Made by a program: the position numbers and the translations under genes
Assembly: GCF_900102815.1 (NCBI RefSeq)
Contig: NZ_FNGF01000001.1
Span: forward strand, 1,062,591-1,126,590
Length of the DNA stretch: 64,000 nucleotides
Direction of reading: 5' to 3'
Source: Glycomyces sambucus
GTDB lineage: Bacteria > Actinomycetota > Actinomycetes > Mycobacteriales > Micromonosporaceae
The notes under the pieces: model-generated
The model's input: the letters and a program-made list of their open reading frames with translations, nothing else
What the model was told of the DNA's origin: nothing
Databases searched by the model: none
Shown here: positions 43,793-54,762 of the stretch, piece by piece
Layout of the letters: the number at the start of each line of letters is the position of its first letter
Numbering within the stretch: position 1 is the stretch's first letter

Positions 43793-43963
43793 ATGGCGTC
43801 GAAGAGCACCGACGTGCGGCCCGTCGTGAAACTGCGGTCCACCGCGGGGACGGGGTACACGTACGTGACGCGCAAGAACCGCAGGAGCGACCCGGACCGG
43901 ATGGTGCTGCGCAAGTACGACCCGGTCGCCCGGAAGCACGTCGAGTTCAGAGAGGACCGCTAG
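43793..43963 (+). CDS. rpmG2: 50S ribosomal protein L33, zinc-free copy
   Basis: A 56-residue L33 without any cysteine, whereas the ordinary form has two CxxC pairs. [20 protein letters not shown] and [12 protein letters not shown] are the diagnostic parts. The ATG lies one base after the rpmB2 stop, so translation is coupled. It should substitute for the zinc-binding L33 when zinc is short. Confidence 0.95.
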   Translation: MASKSTDVRPVVKLRSTAGTGYTYVTRKNRRSDPDRMVLRKYDPVARKHVEFREDR

Positions 43964-44004
43964 TGACGACCCTGGACCGGCGGCAGAGCAGGGAGGCCCG
44001 CTAG

Positions 44005-44310
44005 ATGGCCAAGAAATCGGCGGTCGCCCGGCAGCGGCGGCGCGAAGTCCTGGTGGCGCGGTACCGGGAGCGGCGCGCGGAGCTGAAGCGGCTCGTTGCG
44101 CACCCCGGGACGGCGCCGGAGGCCCGCGCCGAGGCGGTGCGGGCGCTCCAGCGGCTGCCGCGGGACTCCGCGGCGGTGCGGCTGCGCAACCGCGATGCAG
44201 TGGACGGGCGCCCGCGGGGCGTCTTCCGGAAATTCGAACTGTCGCGTGTCCGACTCAGGGCGATGGCGCACCGCGGCGAATTGCCCGGAGTGCGGAAATC
44301 GTCCTGGTAG
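44005..44310 (+). CDS. rpsN2: 30S ribosomal protein S14, zinc-free copy
   Basis: A 101-residue S14 of the long, cysteine-free type (the zinc form is about 61 residues with two CxxC pairs). [13 protein letters not shown] at the start, [20 protein letters not shown] in the middle and the terminal GVRKSSW are typical. It lies 41 bases after rpmG2 and is the last ribosomal gene of the Zur-type unit. I see no rpsR2 (S18) copy, which is often part of this set. Confidence 0.95.
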   Translation: MAKKSAVARQRRREVLVARYRERRAELKRLVAHPGTAPEARAEAVRALQRLPRDSAAVRLRNRDAVDGRPRGVFRKFELSRVRLRAMAHRGELPGVRKSSW

Positions 44311-44369
44311 GAGCCTCAGCCGAACGGATGAGGCCACGGCTGTGACCTGCACCCCCGGCGGCCCATTGG

Positions 44370-44386
44370 CATGAAACCGTTACATG
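44370..44386. promoter_or_regulatory. 17-bp near-palindrome upstream of the small peptide gene
   Basis: CATGAAACCGTTACATG pairs at seven of eight positions about its central base. It lies 60 bases after rpsN2 and 121 before the small ORF. It resembles but does not match the Zur boxes here (its TG...CA core is 13, not 15, bases long), so another regulator is possible. Confidence 0.4.
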
Positions 44387-44506
44387 CCCGTCGCCGGGGG
44401 ACGCTAATCTGGGCGTTGCGAGTGCGCTGTGAAACTGCTCTCAAGCCCGGAACCAGGTGAGCCGTCGCCGCGTTGACTCGGAAGAGACGAAGGAGCGAGA
44501 ACAGCA

Positions 44507-44695
44507 ATGGTCCAGCAAGTGGAGACCGCCCCGATCGAGGCGTCCGACATCCTGACCGCCGAGGTCCAGGCCGACGTGCCCGCGAGCCCCGCGTCCCTCT
44601 GGGCGTCGGAGAGCCGCGGCCACTACATCACGCACACCGATCGCGCCTCGGCCCCCGCGTGGGTCGACTGCGACTGCGTCATCCACAGCGACTGA
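44507..44695 (+). CDS. Small acidic peptide with CDC motif, unknown function
   Basis: A 62-residue protein. The N-terminal half is acidic and lacks Cys and His (ETAPIEASDILTAEVQ...). The C-terminal half holds two Trp, three His and both cysteines: ESRGHYITHTDR followed by WVDCDCVIHSD. It looks real: GAAGGAG ten bases before the ATG, almost every codon ending in G or C, and its own hairpin behind it. No family recognised. The division into a leader-like and a Cys/Ser/Thr-rich half recalls RiPP precursors, but no modifying enzyme is nearby. The His/Cys content and its position after the Zur-type ribosomal genes equally suggest metal binding. Confidence 0.7.
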   Translation: MVQQVETAPIEASDILTAEVQADVPASPASLWASESRGHYITHTDRASAPAWVDCDCVIHSD

Positions 44696-44699
44696 GCCC

Positions 44700-44718
44700 G
44701 CGCGGCCCCGGGCCGCGC
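44700..44718. terminator. Hairpin after the small peptide gene
   Basis: GCGCGGCCC and GGGCCGCGC pair perfectly with one base between, five bases beyond the stop of the 62-residue ORF and in front of a convergent gene end. Confidence 0.55.
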
Positions 44719-44752
44719 CCCGCTCCACCGGCACGTCCCGCGCGGACGCCGC

Positions 44753-45907
44753 CTACTCCACCTCCACGAGCGAATTGCAGCGCTCGATGGTCGTGCCGTC
44801 GGCGCGCGTGATCGCCGCGCCGCCCGCGAAGTCGAGGTCCGCGAAGAGGCCGTCGGCCCAGATCGGGCAGCTCACCACCGTCTCGCGCGACTCGCCGCCC
44901 TCGGTGACGACCGCCGCGATGCGCGCCTCGCCGGGCTCGGTGGTCACGAGCACGAAGCCCTGGAGCAGCTCGTACCCCCACCACTGCGCGTCGACCTTCG
45001 GGTAGGACGCGATCTCCCAGGCCGCCCCCGGCGCGGGCGCCACCGTGCGGGTCTCGTCGGCCGGGAACCCGAGCGGGCAGCCGGCCGTGTCCGGGGCCGC
45101 GACGCACGCGTCCAGGTACGCCACCAGCGCGGTGTCGATGAGCGCCTCGCCCTCGGCCGAGACCGTGGGCCAGGGGATCGGCAGCCACTCGTCGGACCGG
45201 TCCTCCCCCAGGAGCACGAACCGGTTCCCCAGGGCCAGCACGGCGCCCTCGGTCTCCAGCTCCATCGTGGACGGCAGGTCGGGGTAGAACTCGTACACGC
45301 CCGGCAGCAGCATGAGGTTGGTGATCCCCATGGCCTCGTCCACTTTCGCGGTGACGCCGTTGACGTCGAGGTGGTCGAACGCCGGGTACGCCTCGCTGGT
45401 GGCGAGCGCGTTCTCGATGACGGCCGCGCCGTCCTCGATGCCCACGAGGTACCGGAACCCGATGCGCGTGCCGTCGAACGCCTCGATCTCGGCGTACACC
45501 TGGGTGGTGACGCGGCCCGGGCGCGGGCTCTTCGTGTAGGAGACCTGGCCGACCTCGACGACCCTCCAGCGGGTGTCGAGGGCCTCGGGGACGAGGAAGT
45601 CGCCGGTGGCGTGCGGCTGGTCGGTGAACGCCAGCGCGGCGGCGATGTCGCCGCGCCGGGCGGCCTCCAGGAACCCGGTGACGACCTCCTCGGCGTTGAG
45701 CTCGGCGGCCGGCAGCCACTTGGCGACGGTGACGACCCCGGCGGCGAGGGCGAGGACGACCGCGGCGAAGGCCATGGCGGCGTTGGGGAAGCGCATGCGC
45801 CGCGGCGCGGGGGCCGGCGGTGCCGGGGCCGCCTCGGGCGACTCGACGGCGCCGAGGTCGATGTCGTGCTCGTCGGCCCAGCGGTCGGGTGACGCCGCTC
45901 CGGACAC
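44753..45907 (-). CDS. Membrane-anchored protein with lumazine/NTF2-like ectodomain, unknown
   Basis: A 384-residue protein: about 40 polar, Pro/Ala-rich cytoplasmic residues, one transmembrane helix (AAMAFAAVVLALAAGVVTVA) and a long extracellular part. The ectodomain opens with EEVVTGFLEAARRGDIAAAL, the usual start of DUF4878/NTF2-like modules, and may hold two such copies; four Cys residues could form disulfides. GTG 45907 with AAGGGGG upstream is the start; the frame is open much further but runs into glyS. It is divergent from a second membrane-anchored unknown. Function unknown. Confidence 0.72.
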   Translation of the reverse strand: MSGAASPDRWADEHDIDLGAVESPEAAPAPPAPAPRRMRFPNAAMAFAAVVLALAAGVVTVAKWLPAAELNAEEVVTGFLEAARRGDIAAALAFTDQPHATGDFLVPEALDTRWRVVEVGQVSYTKSPRPGRVTTQVYAEIEAFDGTRIGFRYLVGIEDGAAVIENALATSEAYPAFDHLDVNGVTAKVDEAMGITNLMLLPGVYEFYPDLPSTMELETEGAVLALGNRFVLLGEDRSDEWLPIPWPTVSAEGEALIDTALVAYLDACVAAPDTAGCPLGFPADETRTVAPAPGAAWEIASYPKVDAQWWGYELLQGFVLVTTEPGEARIAAVVTEGGESRETVVSCPIWADGLFADLDFAGGAAITRADGTTIERCNSLVEVE

Positions 45908-46027
45908 GTTGGCCCCCTTGTGACCCCGCCGCAGCCCGCGTGGCGTTCGCCGAACCCCGGAGCGCGGGCGGGGCGAAGCGCCGCTACCGTGGTGAGCAAA
46001 GTGTAGCGTTCTCACTCGGGACCTCTT

Positions 46028-46923
46028 ATGCCCTCGAACAGGTGGATCGGCGTCCAGGCCGGGAAGGCCCGGCGGCTGGCGGCCCGCGCCGCGCACCGCC
46101 TGGAGCCCTTGCCCCGCCTGCCGTTCGCCGTCGCGCTCGCGGCGGCGGCCGTGGTCCTGGCCGTGTCGGTCGAATGGCAGCCGCGCCCCTACGACGACAT
46201 CGCCGAGGTCTCCGAACTGCCGACCGCGGCCCAGGACTGGTTCGACTTCACCAGCGGCCCGCAGGTCGAGTTCCAGATCACCGAGTACGGGTTCAGCACC
46301 GTCGTGGACGAACTGGGCTTCGAGCGGGTGATCCTGGGCGCGGTGGTCCGCAACCCGTTCGACACCGCGATCATCAGCCCCGGCTCGATCGACATCGTGG
46401 CGATGCGCGACGGCGCCCCCGCGACCGCGCTGGAGAGCTTCTACCCCAATCCGATCCCGGCGGACACCTCGGTGACCGTGGGGCACGTCCTGTCCTCCAC
46501 GCAGCTCGACCTCGACCCCGCCGACCTGCGCCTGGAGACCCGGGAACCGTCGTTCCTCTCCCCCGACCCGGCGGAGCTGGGCCCCGACGAGCTCGACTAC
46601 GGCGTGGTGGACCCGCTCCCGGAGATCACGGTCCTGTCGGTCGAGCCGCTGCTGAGCCCCGAGGGGTACCGGCTGCACTACCGGGTCGTCAGCGACGCCA
46701 CGCGGGAGATCCGGCTCGCGGTGCTGTTCCGCGACGCCGCGGGGGCGCTCATCGGGGGGCTGCCGGCCGCGGAGGACCCGTTCTCGTTCGAGCTGGGCTC
46801 GGCGGGCTGGCGCACGGTCATGGAGGGCGAGACGGTGCAGGAGCTCGACCTGCACGCGTCCTGGATACCCGAAGGGGCCGACCTCGGTCGCACCGAGATC
46901 GGCCCCCGTTCGCTGGGCGGCGG

Positions 46924-46927
<4 letters not shown>
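46028..46927 (+). CDS. Membrane-anchored secreted protein, unknown
   Basis: A 299-residue protein with a basic N-terminus, one hydrophobic helix ([16 protein letters not shown], about residues 33-48) and an extracellular, acidic beta-type domain with no cysteines. I recognise no family. The repeated pattern of [15 protein letters not shown] and later [17 protein letters not shown] hints at immunoglobulin-like or FxLYD/DUF4352-type folds, but that is a guess. ATG 46028. Its stop overlaps that of the convergent glyS by four bases, a layout kept only if both are real genes. Confidence 0.72.
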
Positions 46928-48300
<1,373 letters not shown>

Positions 48301-48508
48301 GATGATTCCTCTCGATCCGGCTGGCGGTCGGTGAGACTGCGGATGATTCCTCTGTTGAGATCCTCTGAGCAGATCACTCAGACGGCGGCAGTTCAACCCG
48401 GTTTCGACCTGGTGGTGAACGTTCGGGCGCACCGAGTGTGCGCCGCTGCCGCCGGTGGGCAAGCGTACCTCGCGGTAGCGGGCCCGCTGTGCGCGCCCCG
48501 CTGGCGAG

Positions 48509-51406
48509 TCAGGCCCCCGCGGCCCCCTGCCGGAGGTCGGCCAGGTGCTGCTCGAAGCCCTCCCGGGCCTCGGCGTGCTCGGGGGCCGCGAGCCAGCCCA
48601 GGGCCTCCTCCCCCGCCTCGATCGCGCCCGCGGTGTCGCCCAGCTCCGCGAGCAGCCACATCGACTGGTGCGCGACCAGGCTCGCGCGTTCGAGCAGGAG
48701 CGGGCCGTCGCGGAACACCGCCAGCGCGCGCCGCTGGAGGTCGAGGACCGGTTCGGCCTCGTCCCGGCGCAGGCCCGGCTCGCCCGCCTGGGACTCCAGG
48801 AACTGGAACGTCAGCTGCGCGTGCTGCCGGTAGGTCTCGCCGAGTTCGAACCGGGCCGACTCGCGCGAGGACTCCGGGAGGGACGCGTCGGTGCGCTCGG
48901 CGATGAGGCCGGCCGCGATGTGCGCCATCGCCTGGAGGCCCTCGCCGAACGCCGTGTCGCCGGACATGGTGCGCAGCAGCCACACCCGGGCCCGGCTCAC
49001 CCGCGCCCACGACGTCAGGTCCCCGACCTCCTCGGCGGCCTCGGCGGCGCGCGTGTACACCTCCAGGGCGTGCTCGTGCTCGCCGAGCTTCTCCAGCAGC
49101 TCCCCGGTGAGGAACAGCGTGTCGGCGTACAGCGGGGCGTGGCCCAGTTCGCGGCGGGTCTCCATGAGCGCCAGCGCGGCCAGGCCGTGCTCGACGCCCC
49201 GGCGGGTGTCCTCCTGCTTGTCGTACGCCTCCGCGAGGTTGAAGCGGATGTTGCACACCCGCCACAGCTCCGCGTCCGGCAGGTCCTCCAGGGCCTCCTC
49301 CAGGATCGGGATGGCCTCGGCGCGGCGCTCCATCTCCACCAGGGCCGCGCCCATGAGGTGGCGGGCCACGGCGCCGGGGACGGTCATGCCGACGGCGTCG
49401 CAGTGCACCGAGGCGGCCAGCGCGTGCTCGTAGGTGCCGGAGTGGTCGCCTTCGCGCATGCGGAACTCGGCGGCCTGGAGGTGGAGCTTCGCGGCGATGG
49501 TGCGGCTCGGCTCGTCGCCGAGGGCGGTCAGGCCCTCCCGGGTGATCGCGTACGCGGCGGTGAAGTCACCGGTGAGGCCGACCTGGTCGGCGAGGTCGGC
49601 GCAGGCGCGGGCCACGGCCCACCCGGCGTCGGCGGCGCGGGCGACCTCCAGTTCGGTGGTGAGCAGCCAGGTCTTGGCGTCGGCGTCGCCGGTGAGGCGG
49701 GCGCGCAGGTCGAGGAGGTCGCAGCGGCGGATGAGCGCGTAGCGGCGGCCCGGGAGCTCGGCGAGCTCGGCTTCGAGGGCTTCGGCGCGGGCGTCCAGGC
49801 CCGGGACGGGCTCGCCCGCGGCGGCGAGGTACTCGGCGCGCATCGCGAGGACCTGGCTGGTGTGCAGGCTCCGGTCGTCGATGCGGCCCTCGGCGCCCAG
49901 GCGCTGCGCGGTGGCGGTGATCTGGGCGGCCCCGGCGGGCACGTCCCGGGGAGCGCTCTCGGCCCGGTGGATGAGCAGGAACGCCTCGGCGACGAGCGCG
50001 CGGCCGGGCTGCCCGGCCGTGCCGAACAGGGCGACGGCGCGGCGCAGGCCGTCCTCGATCTCGGCGGGGTCGTCGGCGCGGGCGGACTCGGCGTGGGCGA
50101 TCTCGGCGCGGTGCTCGGCGATGAGCTCGATGCCGAGGGCGTCAGCGATCGCCCCGACGGTGAGCCACGCTTTCCACGTGTCCGGCGAGCACGCGTCGTA
50201 GGCGGCGTACGCGGCGTCGATCGCGGCGTCGAGGTCGGCGCCCTCCACGGGCGCGTCCGCCGGGAGGGCCACGCCCGGCTCGGGCTTGCGGGGCTCCTTG
50301 AGCCCCAAGTGGACCGGCTGGTCGTAGGGGGTGGACTCGACGACGCACGCGGACATGCGCGAGTGGTGGTCGTTGCCGTTGCGGGCGTCGAAGCGCGCGC
50401 ACACCGCGGCCCGCTCGGCCTCGGCCCACTCGTGCAGCTCCCCCGCCGTCCACTCCCGCCCGCCCGGGCCCGGGACGGCCGCGTCGGCGAAGCCGAGGGC
50501 CGTCAGCCGCCGGCAGGTGAGGACCGCGACCTCCAGGAGCCGCTGGCGCTCGCGCACCCCCAGGTCGAGGTCGAAGAAGCGGGCGTGGTCGGCCAGGATC
50601 TCCACGGCCCGGTGCTCGTTGCCGGTGAGCGCGCAGAACTCGACGTGCAGCGCGATCATGGGGACCATGTCCTCCTTGCCGCGGCACATCTGGTAGCCGC
50701 GCAGGTGGTTCGCGCGGGCCTCCGCCGAGCGGCCCAGCTCCACCAGCGGCAGCAGCGAGAGCGCGAGCCCGTAGTGCGGCTCGTGCGCGCACGAGTGTTC
50801 CCCGGCGAGGACCGGCTCCAGCATCTCCATCGCGGCGTCCGCGGAGTCCTCCTCCGCGTAGAACACGATCGTCGCGAGCGTCGTGTACTGGCAGGCGGTG
50901 CAGTCGGACATGTCGTCCTCCTCCGCCTCCCCGAGGGCCTCGATCGCGCGGGCGACCCGGTCGTAGTCGCCCGTGTGGTACGCCAGCTGCATCTCGTAGG
51001 CGGCCGGCGCGTGCATCGAGTACCCGGCCTCGGCGTAGCGGCGGCGCATCTCCTGGAGCCAGTGCTCGATCGACTCCAGGGGCACGTCGGGCTGCTCGAT
51101 CATCGAGTCGACGATCCACTTGAACGTCCAGTACAGCGACCGGGTCAGGTAGGCGTCGAAGTGCTCGGGGCGGGTGTCGAAGGCGCGCAGCAGCCGCGCG
51201 AAGGGCACCAGCAGGCGCGTGGAGTCGCGCGAGAACTCGTAGGCGTCGACGAGCCCGTTGAGCGCGTAGTTGACCAGCTCGGGGTCGCCGACCGCGTCGG
51301 CGGCCTCGACCGCCCGCTCCAGGGCCGCGACCTTCGCCTCCCCGGCCTCTTCGAAGCGCGCCTCGTTGAGCAGTCGCCAGATCGCGTCGGGGTCGGGAGT
51401 GGCCAT
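48509..51406 (-). CDS. Large TPR-repeat protein paired with Hsp90
   Basis: A 965-residue all-helical protein. Clear tetratricopeptide-like repeats occupy the C-terminal third (for example [20 protein letters not shown] and [20 protein letters not shown]), with more diverged helical repeats before. The N-terminal part has a Cys cluster ([11 protein letters not shown]). No enzyme motif and no membrane segment. The ATG at 51406 with GAGGACC upstream is chosen; a start at 51466 would overlap the Hsp90 gene by 20 bases. The Hsp90-family gene lies 40 bases upstream on the same strand, so the two are very likely one operon and may act together, as TPR co-chaperones do with Hsp90 in eukaryotes. Confidence 0.85.
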   Translation of the reverse strand: MATPDPDAIWRLLNEARFEEAGEAKVAALERAVEAADAVGDPELVNYALNGLVDAYEFSRDSTRLLVPFARLLRAFDTRPEHFDAYLTRSLYWTFKWIVDSMIEQPDVPLESIEHWLQEMRRRYAEAGYSMHAPAAYEMQLAYHTGDYDRVARAIEALGEAEEDDMSDCTACQYTTLATIVFYAEEDSADAAMEMLEPVLAGEHSCAHEPHYGLALSLLPLVELGRSAEARANHLRGYQMCRGKEDMVPMIALHVEFCALTGNEHRAVEILADHARFFDLDLGVRERQRLLEVAVLTCRRLTALGFADAAVPGPGGREWTAGELHEWAEAERAAVCARFDARNGNDHHSRMSACVVESTPYDQPVHLGLKEPRKPEPGVALPADAPVEGADLDAAIDAAYAAYDACSPDTWKAWLTVGAIADALGIELIAEHRAEIAHAESARADDPAEIEDGLRRAVALFGTAGQPGRALVAEAFLLIHRAESAPRDVPAGAAQITATAQRLGAEGRIDDRSLHTSQVLAMRAEYLAAAGEPVPGLDARAEALEAELAELPGRRYALIRRCDLLDLRARLTGDADAKTWLLTTELEVARAADAGWAVARACADLADQVGLTGDFTAAYAITREGLTALGDEPSRTIAAKLHLQAAEFRMREGDHSGTYEHALAASVHCDAVGMTVPGAVARHLMGAALVEMERRAEAIPILEEALEDLPDAELWRVCNIRFNLAEAYDKQEDTRRGVEHGLAALALMETRRELGHAPLYADTLFLTGELLEKLGEHEHALEVYTRAAEAAEEVGDLTSWARVSRARVWLLRTMSGDTAFGEGLQAMAHIAAGLIAERTDASLPESSRESARFELGETYRQHAQLTFQFLESQAGEPGLRRDEAEPVLDLQRRALAVFRDGPLLLERASLVAHQSMWLLAELGDTAGAIEAGEEALGWLAAPEHAEAREGFEQHLADLRQGAAGA

Positions 51407-51446
51407 CGCGGGTCCTCGGTCTTTCTCGGGCGGGGTCGAGGGACTG

Positions 51447-53288
51447 CTAGTCCTGGGGTCGCTCATCCTTTGTAACGCGTTCGAGCAGGTTCATGAAAGA
51501 GCGGTTCAGCAGTGCGGTGTCAGCGCTGCGCAGCGGCCGGTGGCTCATGAGCAGGGCCTGGCCGTACAGCGACTCGACGGCGGTGCCGGCCAGCTCGGGG
51601 TCGGCGATGGCGCCGATGCGGCGCACGGTCGGGTTGCGGTGGTTGAGGACGAGCTGGGCGCGGGGCGCGTGCTGCTTGATGGAGGCGAGGATGCCGCCCC
51701 ACAGGTCGTCGGCCTGCGCTTCGGCCTCGGCGCGCTGGCGCTCGCGGCGTGCCTCGCGGTCGTCGAGGAGGAGCGCGGGCACCGAGACGGGGTTGAACTC
51801 GCGCACGACCACGTCGACGTCGACCGCGTCGAGCCGGGCGCGGGCCGCGGCCAGGAACGACTGGAGGGCGAGCTCGGCGCGGGTGTCGAGCGGATCGAGG
51901 CTCGCGGAGATGACGCCGGGCTGGAGCTGCTCGACCTTCACCTGCGGGTCCAGGCGCGGCAGGGCCTGGACGAGCTCGGCGTCGTAGGTGTAGCCGCCGT
52001 TGACGACGCCGATGCCCTGGGCGGCGGCGATCTGGGCGACCTGCCGGTACTCGTCCACCGTGCCGGCCAGGTAGACCGGCTGGTAGGCGCGGGCGAACTC
52101 GGGGAGGCTGGTGCGCCCGGCGGTGGTCTCGAAGCGCAGCCACGGGAGCATCGCGGCCAGCAGCTCCTCGTCGTGGCGGGCGAGGGCCTTCACGCCGAGC
52201 TCGTGGACGGCGAGGAACGCCTCCAGGCGGGCCGGGTCCTCGGCGGCGAGGCGGGAGATCCACTCGCGGATCTGCGCGCCGACCGCGTCGCGGGCGACCG
52301 CCAGGGCCTCGTCGTCGTACAGGGACTCGCGGGACGCGGTGGGGCGCAGGGAGTCCGTGTCGACCACGCAGCGGACGAAGAACGCCCACTCCGGGACCAG
52401 GTTGTCGGCGGTGTCGGTGAGCAGCATGCGCTTGAGGTGCACGCGGTGCGCCGGGCGGGCCGACGGCGAGGTGGCGTGCGGGAGGACGAACGCGACCCCC
52501 GTCAGGCCCGAGAGCGGCACGTCGAGGTCGATGACGTCGAGGGGCGCGAACCCCAGGACCTCCTCGCAGTAGCGGTTCAGGGCGAGGCGGCGCGCGGTCG
52601 GGTTGGGGTACTCGCGTTCCCACAGCGGCGGCGTGTCGGTGATGCGGACCGGCGCCCCGCCCTCGGGCTCGACCGTGATCGCCACGGGCAGCAGGGAGCC
52701 GTACTCGCGGGCGAGCCGCACGACCCGGTCGGGCTCCAGCCAGTCCTCGCCGGGGCGGGCCACGAGCTCGACGGTGGTGCCCGGCTCGGGGTGCTCGGCG
52801 TGCGGGACCTCGGTGACGGTGTACGAGCCGTCGTCCTTCGCGGCCCAGCGGACCGCGGGCGCGGCGGCGTCCCGCGCCGAACGGGAGGTCACGGTGATGA
52901 CCGAGGCCACCGTGAAGCACGCGAGGAGGCCGATGCCGAACTGCCCCAGGAAGTCCCGGCGCGCGCCCTCGATCTCCTCGTCCCGCTTGGACGAGCCGCC
53001 GATGGTCGCCAGCAGCTTGTGGACCTCCGCGATCGTCAGCCCCACACCGGGATCGGTGATCCGCAGGCGGCGGCCGTCGGTGGTGATGCGCACGGCGGCG
53101 CTATCGGTGTCGAAAGCGGCGTCGAACTCCGGATCGAGCTGGCGCCGCGCGGTGATCGCGTCCACGGCGTTCTGCAGCAGCTCGCGCACGTACACCTTCG
53201 GCGAGGAGTACAGGTGGTGCGACAGGAGGTCCACCAGGCCGCGCAGGTCCACTTGGAACGTATGGGAAGTGGGCGTTGTCTCAGACAC
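51447..53288 (-). CDS. Hsp90-family ATP-dependent chaperone (HtpG-like)
   Basis: A 613-residue Hsp90. The GHKL ATPase domain is complete: VRELLQNAVDAI (Mg/ATP-binding Asn), the ITDPGVGL loop and FLGQFGIGLLACF. Middle-domain Arg (RVHLKRMLL) and a shortened C-terminal dimerisation domain follow; the last 150 residues are less like E. coli HtpG than like the 'HSP90 family protein' of actinomycetes. It ends TKDERPQD and lacks a MEEVD tail. GTG start with AGGA upstream. Followed by the TPR gene; divergent from a Pro-rich membrane protein. No CIRCE or HAIR box seen upstream. Confidence 0.9.
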   Translation of the reverse strand: MSETTPTSHTFQVDLRGLVDLLSHHLYSSPKVYVRELLQNAVDAITARRQLDPEFDAAFDTDSAAVRITTDGRRLRITDPGVGLTIAEVHKLLATIGGSSKRDEEIEGARRDFLGQFGIGLLACFTVASVITVTSRSARDAAAPAVRWAAKDDGSYTVTEVPHAEHPEPGTTVELVARPGEDWLEPDRVVRLAREYGSLLPVAITVEPEGGAPVRITDTPPLWEREYPNPTARRLALNRYCEEVLGFAPLDVIDLDVPLSGLTGVAFVLPHATSPSARPAHRVHLKRMLLTDTADNLVPEWAFFVRCVVDTDSLRPTASRESLYDDEALAVARDAVGAQIREWISRLAAEDPARLEAFLAVHELGVKALARHDEELLAAMLPWLRFETTAGRTSLPEFARAYQPVYLAGTVDEYRQVAQIAAAQGIGVVNGGYTYDAELVQALPRLDPQVKVEQLQPGVISASLDPLDTRAELALQSFLAAARARLDAVDVDVVVREFNPVSVPALLLDDREARRERQRAEAEAQADDLWGGILASIKQHAPRAQLVLNHRNPTVRRIGAIADPELAGTAVESLYGQALLMSHRPLRSADTALLNRSFMNLLERVTKDERPQD

Positions 53289-53451
53289 GGCGCGTCCTGC
53301 TCTGATCGGAGGTCGTTCAGCGTCAGTCAGACTAGCAAACCGCCGCTTCCCCGGAACGCGTGAAAACCCCGCTCCGAGCGGACCTCCGGCCCGGGCGACG
53401 TCCGGTAAGGTGGCCGCTACCGAACTCCCGAACCGCGAGGACCCCGCCCCG

Positions 53452-54744
53452 ATGAGCTTCCCGCCCCCGCCGCCCGACCGGGCGCACCTCCAGTACCCGC
53501 CCGCCCCGCCCCAGCAGGCGCCCGCGGGCCCCGGAGGCGCGTACGGGCCGGTGCCGCAGCGGCCGGACCAGATGCTCCCCGGGCAGCTCCCGCCGCCCGA
53601 GGCGACGATGCGGAAACCGGGCTCGATCACCGGGATCCAGGCGATCCTGTGGATCTTCACCGCGCTCGCGGGGCTCGGCGACGTCGGCGCGGCGATCGGA
53701 CTCGTCCAGTACTTCACCCCGATCGGGCTCATCGGACTCGCATGGGCCCTGTACTCGACGGTGCAGGCGCTCGCCAGCGGCGTCCACATCACCCGCGGGA
53801 AGCGGTGGGCGTGGATCTGGTCGCTGGTCTCCGCGATCATCGGCCTCGCCCTCAGCACCGCCGCGATCGCCTTCGGCATCGTCTACATCGAGACCGGCTG
53901 GGTCTCGCTCCTCGTCGGGATCGTCCTCGGCGGCCTCTACGGGACCCTCCTGGGGCTGCTGTGCTCCAAGTCGGCCCGGCAGTGGATCCTCATGCACCGC
54001 ATCCAGAGAGGCGAGGTGCAGCTGCCGGGCGCGGCCGGCCCCGGCGGGTTCGCGCAGGGCCCGGCCCCCGAACGGCCCGACGTGCGGCCCGGATCGGCGG
54101 GGTTCACCGTGCTCGCCACCGGGGTGCTCATGGCGCTCAGCGCGTGGGCCGCGGCCGGCTCGGTCCAGTCGATGCTCGCGCTCGGGCGCGGCGACTACGC
54201 GGCGGCGATCGACTTCGTCGGCCTCGCGTTCGGTTCGGGGGCGCTGCTTTTGACGGCCGTCGCGGCCGCCGTGATCCTGGTGTGCGGGCTGTTCACCGCG
54301 ATCGGCGTGCACCGCGGCCGGTTCGGCGCGCGGGTCTTCACGATCGTGTGGACCTCGATACTGGTGCCCGTGTGGGGGTTCCTAGCCTTCATGCAGCTCG
54401 TGCAGTACCTCCGGTACCGGGAGTTCCCGCTCCCGGGCCAACCCACGGTGTACCCGATGCTGCTCACCGGACGGAACCTCGCGATCGCGGTGCTGCTGGT
54501 CGTCCTGTTCGTCATGGTGCTCACGCCCGGCGTGCGGGCCTGGACGCCCGGCAGCGGTGGCGGGGCGCTCATCGTGGTCGTGCCGCAGACGTACGGGACG
54601 CAGGGGCAGTACGGGTCGCAGCCGCAGGCGCCGTACGGGGCGCCGCAGCAGGGCCAGACGCAGCAAGGGCAGTTCCCGCAGCAGGGCCAGTACCCGCCGG
54701 GGCCACCGCAGCAGTACCCGCCGCAGCCGCCCTACGGCGGCTGA
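53452..54744 (+). CDS. Multi-pass membrane protein with Pro/Gln-rich termini
   Basis: A 430-residue protein. The first 50 residues are Pro-rich (PPPPPDRAHLQYPPAPPQQ), then about eight hydrophobic helices, and a Gln/Pro/Tyr/Gly-rich tail with QQGQ and PPQ repeats. This layout (disordered ends, multi-span core) is common in actinomycete envelope proteins of unknown role. ATG 53452 with GCGAGGACC upstream; a much longer open frame over the Hsp90 gene is rejected. Convergent with the last gene of the znu operon, with no strong terminator seen between. Confidence 0.75.
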   Translation: MSFPPPPPDRAHLQYPPAPPQQAPAGPGGAYGPVPQRPDQMLPGQLPPPEATMRKPGSITGIQAILWIFTALAGLGDVGAAIGLVQYFTPIGLIGLAWALYSTVQALASGVHITRGKRWAWIWSLVSAIIGLALSTAAIAFGIVYIETGWVSLLVGIVLGGLYGTLLGLLCSKSARQWILMHRIQRGEVQLPGAAGPGGFAQGPAPERPDVRPGSAGFTVLATGVLMALSAWAAAGSVQSMLALGRGDYAAAIDFVGLAFGSGALLLTAVAAAVILVCGLFTAIGVHRGRFGARVFTIVWTSILVPVWGFLAFMQLVQYLRYREFPLPGQPTVYPMLLTGRNLAIAVLLVVLFVMVLTPGVRAWTPGSGGGALIVVVPQTYGTQGQYGSQPQAPYGAPQQGQTQQGQFPQQGQYPPGPPQQYPPQPPYGG

Positions 54745-54762
54745 GGACCGCGCGGCCGACCG

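Noticed and set aside
48301..48508. T-box or other riboswitch in the glyS leader
   Set aside because: No T-box consensus or terminator/antiterminator pair is visible; only a short direct repeat GATGATTCCTCT at 48301 and 48341.
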